The notes under the pieces are model-generated. The model made no database searches and was not told the origin of the DNA. It saw only the letters and a list, made by a program, of their open reading frames with translations. The position numbers and the translations under genes were made by a program. From Hormoscilla sp. GM7CHS1pb (GTDB taxonomy: Bacteria; Cyanobacteriota; Cyanobacteriia; Cyanobacteriales; Desertifilaceae), in assembly GCA_014323675.1 (NCBI GenBank), contig JACONN010000005.1:800953-864952 (forward strand): a stretch of DNA of 64,000 bases. Direction: 5' to 3'. Of this stretch, positions 26,208 through 35,314 are shown one piece after another. Position 1 is the stretch's first letter, and every line of letters begins with the position of its first letter.

Positions 26208-27036
26208 ATGACAGAATATTTTGGCAAATATCGTGGTACAGTCAAAAATAATCAAGACCCCAACAAGCTGGGGCCGACTGCAAGTAAGCGTGCCCTCGGT
26301 GCTGGACACAGATAACAAAAACTGGGCCCTGCCTTGCGTACCCTACGCTGGCAAAGATATCGGGATGTTTACAATCCCGCCAAAAGGCGCTAAGGTCTGG
26401 GTAGAATTTGAGGGCGGCAATCGAGAACGCCCGATTTGGACCGGCTGTTTCTGGGGAGATAAGGAACTGCCTAAGGAGGCGGAGGTAGCTTACGAACAAA
26501 ATAACGATCCAGCGGAGATTCAAGTTTTTAAGACCGAAGAACTCATTCTCATCTTGAGTAGGCGAAAGCAAAAGGAAGGGGTGACCTTGGAAGTAAAAAT
26601 GCCTAAAAAGGATAACCAGAAGGAGAAAAGGTTACTCAAAGTGGTGTTAAATAAGGAGGGGATTGAAATCAAGAACGATAAGGAAACCCTGTTAAAAATG
26701 ACAGAAGAGCTGCTGGAGTTGAAAAATCAGGAAACGCTAGTGGATTTAACTGCCAAGCAGATCCTGCTGAAGGAGAAGGAAAAGGGGGAGTTGAAGCTGG
26801 TGGCAGAGGGGATAGAATTGAAGAAAGAATCGTCTACGGCAAATTTTACTCAGGATGGCATTGATCTGAAGAACGGGAAGTCCCAGATGCAACTGGCTTC
26901 ATCTGGTATAAAAGTAAGTAACGAGCAATCGGTTGTCGAAGTAGGATCGGCTATAGATTTAAAAGGTGGCGGGGGAGCAAAGGTAAATTTATCGGCAAAA
27001 GTAAAAATTAATGATGGTAATCACGAAGTAATGTAA
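26208..27036 (+). CDS. eCIS baseplate spike, gpV/gp45-like
   Basis: Central spike under the tube that pierces the target membrane. The natural start is probably ATG 26208 (MTEYFGKYRGTVKNNQDPNK, the usual family start). A run of four G at 26270-26273, one more than expected, throws the frame off; from GRLQVSVPSVL the protein continues to 27036 in the frame that opens at TTG 26221. The OB-fold domain shows WALPCVPYAGKDIGMFTIPP and VWVEFEGGN...PIWTGCFWG. The rest is a series of short beta repeats (GIELKK, GIDLKN, GIKVSN) as in trimeric spike helices. Corrected length is about 276 residues. There is no fused gpD-like hub domain. This is the first gene of the cluster. Confidence 0.85.
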
Positions 27037-27062
27037 AGGTTGTCCGATCTCAAGTATAGAGT

Positions 27063-27425
27063 ATGGAAATAGCATATCCTTTTCACATAGACGATCGCAA
27101 GCGAGTAGCAGAGGCGGACTGGTCGGAACATATCCGTCAGATGATCGAACAAGTGCTGTTCACCACCCCGGGAGAACGAGTTAACCGGCCAACCTTTGGC
27201 TCGGGTCTCATGCAATTGATTTTTGCTCCCAATAGTCAAGACATGAATAGCGCGGTAGAGTTGATGGTACAAGGATCTTTGCAGGAGTGGTTAGGAGAAC
27301 TGATTCAGGTAGAAAGCCTAGTGGTAGAGACAGAAGATACTAAGTTAAAGGTGACAGTTACATATATAATTAGACGCAATCAGCAACGGGAAGTGGCCCA
27401 GTTCGAGCAAGGAGGGTCCCTATGA
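27063..27425 (+). CDS. gp25/GPW-like baseplate wedge protein
   Basis: A 120-residue lysozyme-fold protein of the T4 gp25/Afp9 family that ties the inner baseplate ring to the first sheath ring. Diagnostic features are IRQMIEQVLFTTPGERVNRP (the conserved PGER) and FGSGLMQLIFAPNS, with a final beta strand pair (KLKVTVTYIIRR). Its stop overlaps the next start as ATGA, so it is coupled to the baseplate-J gene. The frame is intact. Confidence 0.92.
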   Translation: MEIAYPFHIDDRKRVAEADWSEHIRQMIEQVLFTTPGERVNRPTFGSGLMQLIFAPNSQDMNSAVELMVQGSLQEWLGELIQVESLVVETEDTKLKVTVTYIIRRNQQREVAQFEQGGSL

Positions 27426-29917
27426 GCGACGAATATATCGTTACAGACAGCCAATTCCGACATCAGCGACGGGTGGCCCTGAGCCATCACCCCAGTCAGA
27501 TAGGGCTTGATTATATTAAGGTCGAGTGGGTCGGGAATGATAAGTGGGATCTATGGGTCTATTTCGTGCCAGCTGCGCAGGGCACAATTAAACAGGTGGC
27601 TCCCGCAACAGTCACGGCTGGTAATATCAGCATTACTAAAGGTGGATCGGTCAGCAGGGATGTTGAGTTGATCTCTCCGGGGCCGGAAGGAGAAGTCAAC
27701 ACAGAGGGAAACCTGCTGAAAATAGAGGTTAAGCATCAGTTAAAATCAGGGGACAGCGAGGAACAGAGCAATTCCTATACATTAGAACTGATTAGTATAG
27801 ACAAAGTAGATCGGTTCTTCAAGGAACTGAGTTTTGGATTCAGAAAACCTGATCAGATCACCACGAAAGTTGACCCCCAACAGCAGCCGCCCGGGGAGTT
27901 GCAAGTTCGCGAGCCGATAGAGATTACCTATCTAGCAAAGGACTATAGCAGCTTTCGCCAAGTAATACTCGATCGCCTGTCGGTGGTGATGCCCGAATGG
28001 ATAGAGCGCAACCCATCTGACATCGGCATTATGCTGACGGAAATCTTGGCCTATGCTGCTGACAATGCTAGCTATTATCAGGATGCGGTGGCGACAGAAG
28101 CATACCTGAGCATGGCCAGACAACGCATTTCTATCCGTCGCCATTGTCGTCTGGTAGACTACGCTCTCCATGAAGGCTGCAATGCCCGGGTTTGGGTATA
28201 CATAGAGTTTAGTTCCGAGCAGCCGGAGGTGCTAGAAAAGGGCGCCAAGCTAGTCACTGGTGCATCAAGCACCTTGCCAGTGCTCGATCCTAAATCCCGC
28301 GATGCTGCTGAGGTGCTGGGAAAAAAAGGAGCAAAAATTTTTGAAACCCTACACGACCGCGAACTGCGATCGGAGCACAATCAAATAGAATTCTATGCTT
28401 GGGGTGCTTCGGAGCTTTATCTGGAAAAAGGGGCCACGAAAGCAACATTGAAAGGGCGTTTCGCTCATTTGCAACCAGGGGACGTGCTGCTACTAGAAGA
28501 AGTCCAAAACCCCGAAACCGGTGAAGCGGGAAATCCCGATCGCCGTCAGGTGGTACGCTTGATCTCGGTGGATCCTAACCAGGAAGACCCCTTAGCAGGA
28601 AGATTTAAGAACCCGCCAGATTATACAGCACAGCAGTTGACGGAGATTGAATGGGATATTCAAGATGCTCTGACTTTCCCTCTGTGCGTCGCCAAGGCTA
28701 TGTGCGGGGAAACGTCGGAGCCAATTAGCGTCGCTCGGGGTAATATCATACTGGCAGATCACGGGGAAAGTCAGCCCGAAGAGGAACTGCCAGAGGTGCC
28801 AGCATCGGGTGATTATCGTCCCCAACTGCAAGAAAGCGATCTCACCTATGGGGAAGTTTACAACCACGAACAGGCAAAAGCATCCTCGGCAGCAGAAATG
28901 ATGCAGCAAGACCCCCAAGCAGCCGTGCCCCTGTTGGAGTTGCGATCGTACTCTAGCACCAGTGAAGATTGGGAAACTTGGCATGTCCGACCCGACCTAT
29001 TGAATAGCGATCAGTTTGCTACGGATTTTGTGGTAGAAATGGATAACGATCGCATTGCTAACCTGCGCTTTGGAGATGGGGATCTGGGCAAGGTACCTTC
29101 GGTGGGGATGAAAATGCTAGCCAACTACCGCAGGGGAAACGGTGCCGCTGGGAATGTGGGCAGAGAGGCGATCGCCTACCTGCTTCCTAAAGATGGCTCG
29201 CGCTACTCGGAACTGGTGGGGAAAATTCCCCTGGTGTCCAACCCCTTAGCTGCCCAGGGAGGCATAGACCCCGAACCGATCGCCGATGCCCGTCTGAACG
29301 CCCCCCAAGCTTTCCGCATCCGTCAAAGCTGCGTTACGGAAGCCGACTATGTTGAGGTGATGGAACGTCACCCGGAGGTGCAAAGGGCAGCCGCTCAACT
29401 GCGCTGGACCGGAAGTTGGTACACCGTGTTTATTGCGGTCGATCGCTATGGGGGCACACCGCTTGACGATGATTTTAAAGAGGAATTGGGCGATTATATC
29501 ATGCCATTCCGACTGATGGCTCACGACCTGGAGATTGTCGAACCGACCTTTGTTCCCCTAGATAGCTTGTTGCTGGTAGAAATAAAAGATGGTTATTTTC
29601 AGAGAAGTATCTTCCGCGAGCTGGAAAACACCTTCAGTAACCAAGACTTGCCCGATGGCAAGCGCGGCTTTTTTCATCCAGATAACCTCAGCTTCGGTCA
29701 GCCAGTTTATCTGAGTCAAATTATCCAGCGAGCCATGGAAATTGCTGGGGTCTACCGAGTAGAGGCCAAACGCTTTCAGGTATGGGGTCGGACCCCTCTG
29801 GGAGAACTGGATGCGGGGATAATTACTACCGAGGCTTTGTCCATCGTGCAGGTGGATAATAACCCCTATACTCCGGAAAATGGTTTATTAGAATTTGAAC
29901 TAGAGGGTGGCATATAG
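27422..29917 (+). CDS. Baseplate J-like assembly protein 1 (gp47/Afp11 type)
   Basis: An 831-residue baseplate wedge component. The N-terminal 150 residues form a separate beta domain. The family core begins at YLAKDYSSFRQVILDRL and continues NPSDIGIMLTEILAYAADNA and SMARQRISIRRHCRLVDY. The gp47 signature NLRFGDGDLGKVPSVGMK and YRRGNGAAGNVG lies at about residues 540-575. AFRIRQSCVTEADYVEVMER and a C-terminal domain ending in TTEALSIVQVDNNPYTPENG follow. This order is typical of eCIS 'putative baseplate assembly protein'. It starts inside the gp25 stop codon. The frame is intact throughout. Confidence 0.9.
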   Translation: MSDEYIVTDSQFRHQRRVALSHHPSQIGLDYIKVEWVGNDKWDLWVYFVPAAQGTIKQVAPATVTAGNISITKGGSVSRDVELISPGPEGEVNTEGNLLKIEVKHQLKSGDSEEQSNSYTLELISIDKVDRFFKELSFGFRKPDQITTKVDPQQQPPGELQVREPIEITYLAKDYSSFRQVILDRLSVVMPEWIERNPSDIGIMLTEILAYAADNASYYQDAVATEAYLSMARQRISIRRHCRLVDYALHEGCNARVWVYIEFSSEQPEVLEKGAKLVTGASSTLPVLDPKSRDAAEVLGKKGAKIFETLHDRELRSEHNQIEFYAWGASELYLEKGATKATLKGRFAHLQPGDVLLLEEVQNPETGEAGNPDRRQVVRLISVDPNQEDPLAGRFKNPPDYTAQQLTEIEWDIQDALTFPLCVAKAMCGETSEPISVARGNIILADHGESQPEEELPEVPASGDYRPQLQESDLTYGEVYNHEQAKASSAAEMMQQDPQAAVPLLELRSYSSTSEDWETWHVRPDLLNSDQFATDFVVEMDNDRIANLRFGDGDLGKVPSVGMKMLANYRRGNGAAGNVGREAIAYLLPKDGSRYSELVGKIPLVSNPLAAQGGIDPEPIADARLNAPQAFRIRQSCVTEADYVEVMERHPEVQRAAAQLRWTGSWYTVFIAVDRYGGTPLDDDFKEELGDYIMPFRLMAHDLEIVEPTFVPLDSLLLVEIKDGYFQRSIFRELENTFSNQDLPDGKRGFFHPDNLSFGQPVYLSQIIQRAMEIAGVYRVEAKRFQVWGRTPLGELDAGIITTEALSIVQVDNNPYTPENGLLEFELEGGI

Positions 29918-29934
29918 CAGTTAGCCAACAGACA

Positions 29935-30000
29935 AGAAACCGGGTTTCTGAGATCGAGTTGGGGGCAAAAAGCAGCCATTTCCATAGAAACCCGGTTTCT
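29935..30000. repeat. Pair of AGAAACCGGGTTTCT palindromes
   Basis: Two self-complementary 15-mers, AGAAACCGGGTTTCT (29935-29949) and AGAAACCCGGTTTCT (29986-30000), in the 167-base gap between the two baseplate-J genes. The same motif is found after both Uma2 genes (about 16.3 and 17.4 kb). Together they can also pair into a larger hairpin, which may reduce read-through. Confidence 0.6.
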
Positions 30001-30084
30001 GAACCCCACGGGAGGTCTCCCCGTACCAACGGTAAATGATCCACACCCGATTGTAAGTAACACATCAAGAGAGAGAAACGCTAT

Positions 30085-33000
30085 ATGACAAGTTCTACAG
30101 AAAATCAACCAGAAGAAATTTATAATCCCCCAGGGCTGGAAGCCTTATCCTATCGCATTACTAGGCATGATGACAGCCTCAGGCGCATGCTGGCCCTGTT
30201 GCATACTCAGACATCTCCCCCGGACCAAAAGGATGGCCCACGACCCCTGGCGAAACTGACCACAAGCCATCGCAATGACCCGGCGATCGCCCTTCTGGAT
30301 GGTTGGGCCACGGTGATGGAGGTGCTGACTTTCTACCAAGAACGGATCGCTAATGAAGGGTTCGTGAACACGGCCACGGAACGACTTTCGGTACTGGAGT
30401 TGAGTCGCACCGTGGGCTACGAACTGGACCCTGGCGTCGCTGCTAGTACCCACCTGGCCTTTACGATCGAAGAGTCGGATGACGTGCCGGAGATCGTGAC
30501 AGTGCCGGAGGGAGTGAGAGTTGAAAGCGTACCCATTGCCGATGAAGACCCTCAGATATTTGAGATCATTGAAACCTTGGAAATGCGGGGGGCTTGGAAT
30601 ATCCTGCAACCCTATTTCCCCTCAGTCACCATCCCTCAAGAAATTGGAGAAAATACAGTAGAACTTAAGCTCTCGGGCACGGAGACAGAACTGGCAGAAG
30701 GGGACGCCCTGTTGGTGGTGGAAGAGCAAGTAGAACCCTATGAAAGTCGTTATCTAACTCTACTTGCTGTTGAGCCTAACGATGAAGAGGATTACACCCT
30801 CGTTTCTTGGTCGGGAGGTTTGGGTTGGGAACCCCGCAGCGAGATCCAATTGTTCGCTTTACCGGAACAAGCTACTCTATTTGGTAGCGATGCCCCGGAC
30901 TGGAATGAACTGAGTCCGGAAGAGAAACGCCTGTACGGTCACGATACCGGTGGTGTTTTTAGTTATATTGATAATAATGATGATAACCAGGAATGGAAGT
31001 CAATTTCTACTGGCTTGTTGAAAAACGCTGATGTCCGGGCTTTAGTGCGCGAACCCAACACTGGTAGTCTGTTTGTCGGGACTCATAACGGCATCTTTCG
31101 CTCTCGGGATGAGGGCAAAAATTGGGTGGAGATGAACAAGGGCTTAACAAATCTTGACATCTACTCTCTGGCCGTTAATGAGAAAGGATACCTATTTACT
31201 GGGGCCACAGAGGGTAATGTCTTTAGAAGCATTGACCTGGGAGAAAGTTGGGTAGAAATCGGCAGTGGCGGTGTTAGTATTGTTATTCAATATCAAGTTC
31301 CCAGGGTGAGCGGAGCAGAAGCAGCGCCAGCAGAAGCAGCAGAGGAAGCAGCAGAGGAAGCGCAAGAAGCAACAGAAGAAGCGCCAGCGGTAAGTATTGA
31401 ATGGGTAGTTGAAAAAACAGAGTACCAAGAAACTAGCTTGCCCAGCAGTATTATCCGCTGTCTTGCTGTTTATGACAACATTATCTATGCCGGTACTGAA
31501 TATGGCATCTTTGGTTCTCAAGATAGTGGTCGAACCTGGGAGGATATTAATAAGGCAGGAAATGGTGTTGACTTGAGCGGTACTATTGTCTATGCAATTG
31601 CTATTGCTAAAGTTGTGGTGACCAGCGCTCAAAAGAAGAGGACCGGCGCTCAAAGGAAGAGGACTAGCGCTCAAAAGAAGAAGACAGGCGCTCAAAAGAA
31701 GGAGACCGACGCTCAAAAGGGGACCGCAGATGTAAATAATAAGATATTTGTGGGGACCGATCGGGGTGTATTTTCCTCCCAAGCTGATAGCAAAGGGTGG
31801 ATTGATGGCAATGGGTGGACTGACGATGGCATGAGCGCGCAGATCGTATATTCACTGGTTGTGGGGAAGATTAGCGACTCTGATTATATATTTGCAGGGA
31901 CAAAGGCAGGTGTATATCTCCGCAGGGATAATGGCGCGTGGGATGAGAAGAATAATGGGATGACAGATAAATCCACTGTCTATTCTCTCAGTTTAGCGAG
32001 TGTAGCGAGTAACCAAAGCAGCAAAAAATCCTATATATATGCTGGGACAAACATTGGTGTATTTCGATCCCTAGTTACCATTAATGGGAATGTTGTGAAT
32101 GTAGAGTGGACGGAAATAAATACGGGATTAATAGAAGATCGGGAGTTCCGTAGGATATTGGGATATGCTGATGGAGATCAGATAGCCCTGCTAGCAGGAA
32201 GTTTGTTTGATAGCTTATATACGACGGAATGGCCTGGGTTCGAGCTTGCCGAACTCCAGCATATAGACTTGAATGGAACATATGACAATATTTTAGCAGG
32301 CAGTTGGCTGGTACTGACCCATGACGATCGCAGCCAGGCTTATAAGGTGAAGAGGGCGGCGACGGTTTTGGCCAATGATTTTGGACAAAATGGGAAAATT
32401 ACCCGCATTTATTTGGAAACAGGTGAGGGCCTGAGGGACTTTGGGGGAGAGAAATATAGAGAAACTGAGGTCAGGCTTGAAAGTGTTGCTTTAGAACTGT
32501 TCGAGGAAGTTATCCAGGAAGAACCGCCGGTTGAAGGGGATGAAATCGAATTAGATAAGGTGGTGCCGGGACTGGAACCGCAGCGGAAAATTATTATTAG
32601 TGGCAAGCAAATGCGTGTCATGATACCTCCTATGGGCAGTGTCGTCCGCCAGTCCCTGTTGAGCGACAAAACTTGGGCCACCCTTGTTAATGACTTGACG
32701 AAGGATGGTCAGAAGGACTGGACCTATACTGATGTGAATGACTTGTCGATCCACAAGGATAGTCACAGGGAAAAGATATTTGCTGCCACGGGACGGGGGG
32801 TATTGACCCTGGAACTGGGAAGCGATATCTGGCGCGATCGGACAGGTATTGCCGTTATTCATACCTATGAAGAAGGTGACAAGCGCTACCTATTGGCAGG
32901 GACGTCAGGGGGTGTATATATATATGATGGCACCAACTGGAGCGCGATGAATAGGGGATTGACCCATACCAATGTGCGAACTCTGGAAATATATGAAGAC

Positions 33001-33099
33001 GAAGAAGGCACAACCCGCCAGATATGGGCAGGAACGGCAGGGGTGTATTTATATATGAGGACAAAAGGGACGAAAGCGAAAAAAGCTGGCGTGGGGTGA
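30085..33099 (+). CDS. Baseplate J-like protein 2 with beta-propeller insertions, N-terminal part
   Basis: First 1,004 codons of a gene that really runs from 30085 to 36859 (about 2,257 residues) but is cut by two single-base losses. Residues 1-285 are the usual baseplate-J start (ITRHDDSLRRMLALLHTQTS, NDPAIALLDGWATVMEVLTF). At residue ~290 a first insertion begins: about seven blade-like repeats ending in variants of FAGTxxGVFRS. It includes a Lys-rich linker made of AQKKKTGAQKKETDA-like units. The parent fold resumes at WPGFELAELQHIDLNGTYDN, and a second set of blades starts near residue 850. The frame is lost in the G run at 33040-33043 (four G, five needed). The best-known relatives lack these insertions. 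Confidence 0.85.
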   Translation: MTSSTENQPEEIYNPPGLEALSYRITRHDDSLRRMLALLHTQTSPPDQKDGPRPLAKLTTSHRNDPAIALLDGWATVMEVLTFYQERIANEGFVNTATERLSVLELSRTVGYELDPGVAASTHLAFTIEESDDVPEIVTVPEGVRVESVPIADEDPQIFEIIETLEMRGAWNILQPYFPSVTIPQEIGENTVELKLSGTETELAEGDALLVVEEQVEPYESRYLTLLAVEPNDEEDYTLVSWSGGLGWEPRSEIQLFALPEQATLFGSDAPDWNELSPEEKRLYGHDTGGVFSYIDNNDDNQEWKSISTGLLKNADVRALVREPNTGSLFVGTHNGIFRSRDEGKNWVEMNKGLTNLDIYSLAVNEKGYLFTGATEGNVFRSIDLGESWVEIGSGGVSIVIQYQVPRVSGAEAAPAEAAEEAAEEAQEATEEAPAVSIEWVVEKTEYQETSLPSSIIRCLAVYDNIIYAGTEYGIFGSQDSGRTWEDINKAGNGVDLSGTIVYAIAIAKVVVTSAQKKRTGAQRKRTSAQKKKTGAQKKETDAQKGTADVNNKIFVGTDRGVFSSQADSKGWIDGNGWTDDGMSAQIVYSLVVGKISDSDYIFAGTKAGVYLRRDNGAWDEKNNGMTDKSTVYSLSLASVASNQSSKKSYIYAGTNIGVFRSLVTINGNVVNVEWTEINTGLIEDREFRRILGYADGDQIALLAGSLFDSLYTTEWPGFELAELQHIDLNGTYDNILAGSWLVLTHDDRSQAYKVKRAATVLANDFGQNGKITRIYLETGEGLRDFGGEKYRETEVRLESVALELFEEVIQEEPPVEGDEIELDKVVPGLEPQRKIIISGKQMRVMIPPMGSVVRQSLLSDKTWATLVNDLTKDGQKDWTYTDVNDLSIHKDSHREKIFAATGRGVLTLELGSDIWRDRTGIAVIHTYEEGDKRYLLAGTSGGVYIYDGTNWSAMNRGLTHTNVRTLEIYEDEEGTTRQIWAGTAGVYLYMRTKGTKAKKAGVG

Positions 33100-35288
33100 A
33101 CGGGGGCTTGAAAAATACCGACGTGCGGGCTCTGGCGATCGATAAAACCGATGACAAGCAGATAGTCTGGGCGGGGACAGCAGGGGGAGTATTTCGCTAT
33201 GAAGAAAATAGCTGGGAATCAATAAATGATGAAAACTTGACATCTTTAGACGTGCGGGATCTAGAGATGTATGTCAGCTCTTTTGGCCAGCACGTTCTCT
33301 TGGCAGGGACGGCAGGAGGAGTGTTTAAATATAATGGGACTAGCTGGTACGAGTTAAAAAAAGACTTGAAAAATAAAGATGTGCGAGCTATAAAGAGTTA
33401 TCGCCAAAATAGTATCCGCTACATACTGGCAGGGACCCCAGAGGGAGTATTTAGACATAATGGCGGTAGCTGGAGCGAGCTGGTGGAAAACGGCTTGACA
33501 TCTAAAGATGTGCGCGTTCTAGAGATGGATGGAACGGATGACGATCGCACGGTATGGGCAGGGACAGCAGCAGGATTATTTGCATATAATGTCAGTAATG
33601 ACAGTGGCTGGCAGGAAGTGACCGGCTGGGAGAACGCCGATGTCCGTACTATCGCGATCGCGAATACAGGGGAAGGGGAAGGCGATCGCATCATCTGGGC
33701 GGGTACAGTTGGCGGAGTGGGGACAGCGGGAGGAGTATCGAGGGTCGCGAATGGCAACAGCCAGGTACTTACTGCTGACTCCCCTCAGGATGTCAGGGCT
33801 GTGGAAAGTTATGCAGACAACGATGGTATCTACATATTGGCAGGAACGGAGTCGGGGATATTTCGCCGCCAGCTTGAGGATGAAATAAAATGGGAGAAGT
33901 TCAATAGTGATGGTTTGATTAACGAGAATGTCAAAGCCCTGGAGATTTATGCAGAAAAGGGCGATCGCTATCTGTTGGCAGGGACGGCAGGGGGCCTATT
34001 TCGCCTAAACCTGGACCAGGCGAACGGGACATGGGAAGATATTACCTATGATTTGCCTGAGGCTAAGAAAAATGTCCTGGCTATAGCAACTTATGCGGAA
34101 AGCGGGGTCCGCACTATATTTGTGGGGACAACAGCCGGAGATGTATTTAGCTTAAAGTCCGATAGCCAATCATGGAGTAAATTCGATAATAGCCTCCCCA
34201 ATGAAAGGGATGTTCAATCTCTGGCAACCTATGAGTTAAGGGGCGATCGCTACCTGTTTGCCGGGACCGGGTCGGGAGTATTTCGCCTCCAGCTGGGGAC
34301 ACATGCTTGGGAGGAGTACAATCAGGAATTGACGGATCGAAATGCTTTGGCACTCGATATCTATTACGATAGCGGCGATATCTCCCTCTTGGCAGGCACT
34401 AGCACGGGCATATTTGGTCTGGATCTCAAAGACGTGACAGCAAGCTGGGGCCCGTTCTCTGATAGCTGGCGTGATGATAACAAAGAAGTCAGGGATCTGA
34501 AAACTTACCACTACAATGACAGGCGCTATATATTGATAGCGAACGGAACGGGAAGCATATTTACCCGAGACGAGGGCGGGAATAGCTGGCAGGATATCCC
34601 CAATGAGGGCTTGACCAATAGTAACGTGCGCAGTCTGAAAATTTATCCATACGAAAGCATTAACTATCTATTAGCAGGAACGGCAGGGGGCATATTTCGC
34701 CGAGAACTGGATGGTCAGACCTGGAACCGCTTCGATAATGGCTTGACCAATACTGATGTCTACGCCCTGGAAATGTACGAAAAAGATGGAGATTACTACA
34801 TATTGGCGGGGACCGCAGAAGATGTATGTCGCCGCCAGCTGGGAGAAAAGAATTGGCAGAAGTTGGTCAGGGGCTGGATAAATCGCCAAGTCCGCGCTTT
34901 CAAGATTTATCAAGAGGGCGGTAAGTTCTACATCTTGGCGGGGACAGAGTCAGGGGTATTTTACCTAGATTTGAACGGCGAAGAACTGTGGCACTCCCTC
35001 AATAATGATGATTCCTCCGACCAGAGATTGCAGGATAAGGATGTGCGTACTCTCGATATTTACGCGCAAGAGGGCCAGTCCTACATCTTGGCGGGGACAA
35101 GATCGGGAGTATTTAGCGGCTTGCTGGTCCAAGATCCTGACGATCGCCAGAAAGACACGGCGATCTGGACGCCACAGAATCGATTATTGACGAATACTGA
35201 TGTCTATAGCCTCGCTGTCCAGACCGAAGCTTCCGAAACAACCCTGTTTGCAGGCACCAGGGGGGCAATATCTATCGCTGGCAAATAG
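33024..35288 (+). CDS. Baseplate J-like protein 2, propeller-repeat part
   Basis: Continuation of the previous gene after the frameshift; the ATG at 33024 is not a real start, and the natural join is at GGVFIYEDKRDESEK. It consists almost wholly of blade repeats of about 45 residues: a variable strand, then VRALxIY, then RYLLAGTAGGVFR, then W. Fifteen or so copies are visible. Such repeats usually make six- to eight-bladed propellers, so two or more propellers are likely here. The frame is lost again in the G run at 35260-35265 (six G, seven needed), where LFAGTRGGNIYRW would continue. Confidence 0.82.
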   Translation: MGRNGRGVFIYEDKRDESEKSWRGVNGGLKNTDVRALAIDKTDDKQIVWAGTAGGVFRYEENSWESINDENLTSLDVRDLEMYVSSFGQHVLLAGTAGGVFKYNGTSWYELKKDLKNKDVRAIKSYRQNSIRYILAGTPEGVFRHNGGSWSELVENGLTSKDVRVLEMDGTDDDRTVWAGTAAGLFAYNVSNDSGWQEVTGWENADVRTIAIANTGEGEGDRIIWAGTVGGVGTAGGVSRVANGNSQVLTADSPQDVRAVESYADNDGIYILAGTESGIFRRQLEDEIKWEKFNSDGLINENVKALEIYAEKGDRYLLAGTAGGLFRLNLDQANGTWEDITYDLPEAKKNVLAIATYAESGVRTIFVGTTAGDVFSLKSDSQSWSKFDNSLPNERDVQSLATYELRGDRYLFAGTGSGVFRLQLGTHAWEEYNQELTDRNALALDIYYDSGDISLLAGTSTGIFGLDLKDVTASWGPFSDSWRDDNKEVRDLKTYHYNDRRYILIANGTGSIFTRDEGGNSWQDIPNEGLTNSNVRSLKIYPYESINYLLAGTAGGIFRRELDGQTWNRFDNGLTNTDVYALEMYEKDGDYYILAGTAEDVCRRQLGEKNWQKLVRGWINRQVRAFKIYQEGGKFYILAGTESGVFYLDLNGEELWHSLNNDDSSDQRLQDKDVRTLDIYAQEGQSYILAGTRSGVFSGLLVQDPDDRQKDTAIWTPQNRLLTNTDVYSLAVQTEASETTLFAGTRGAISIAGK

Positions 35289-35314
35289 ACCGCCAAGACA
35301 GCAACTGGGAACAA

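Noticed and set aside
26221..26270. TTG start of the spike gene as the true N-terminus
   Set aside because: The ATG at 26208 gives the family's FGKYRGTV start in the other frame; the TTG-led residues do not resemble any spike.
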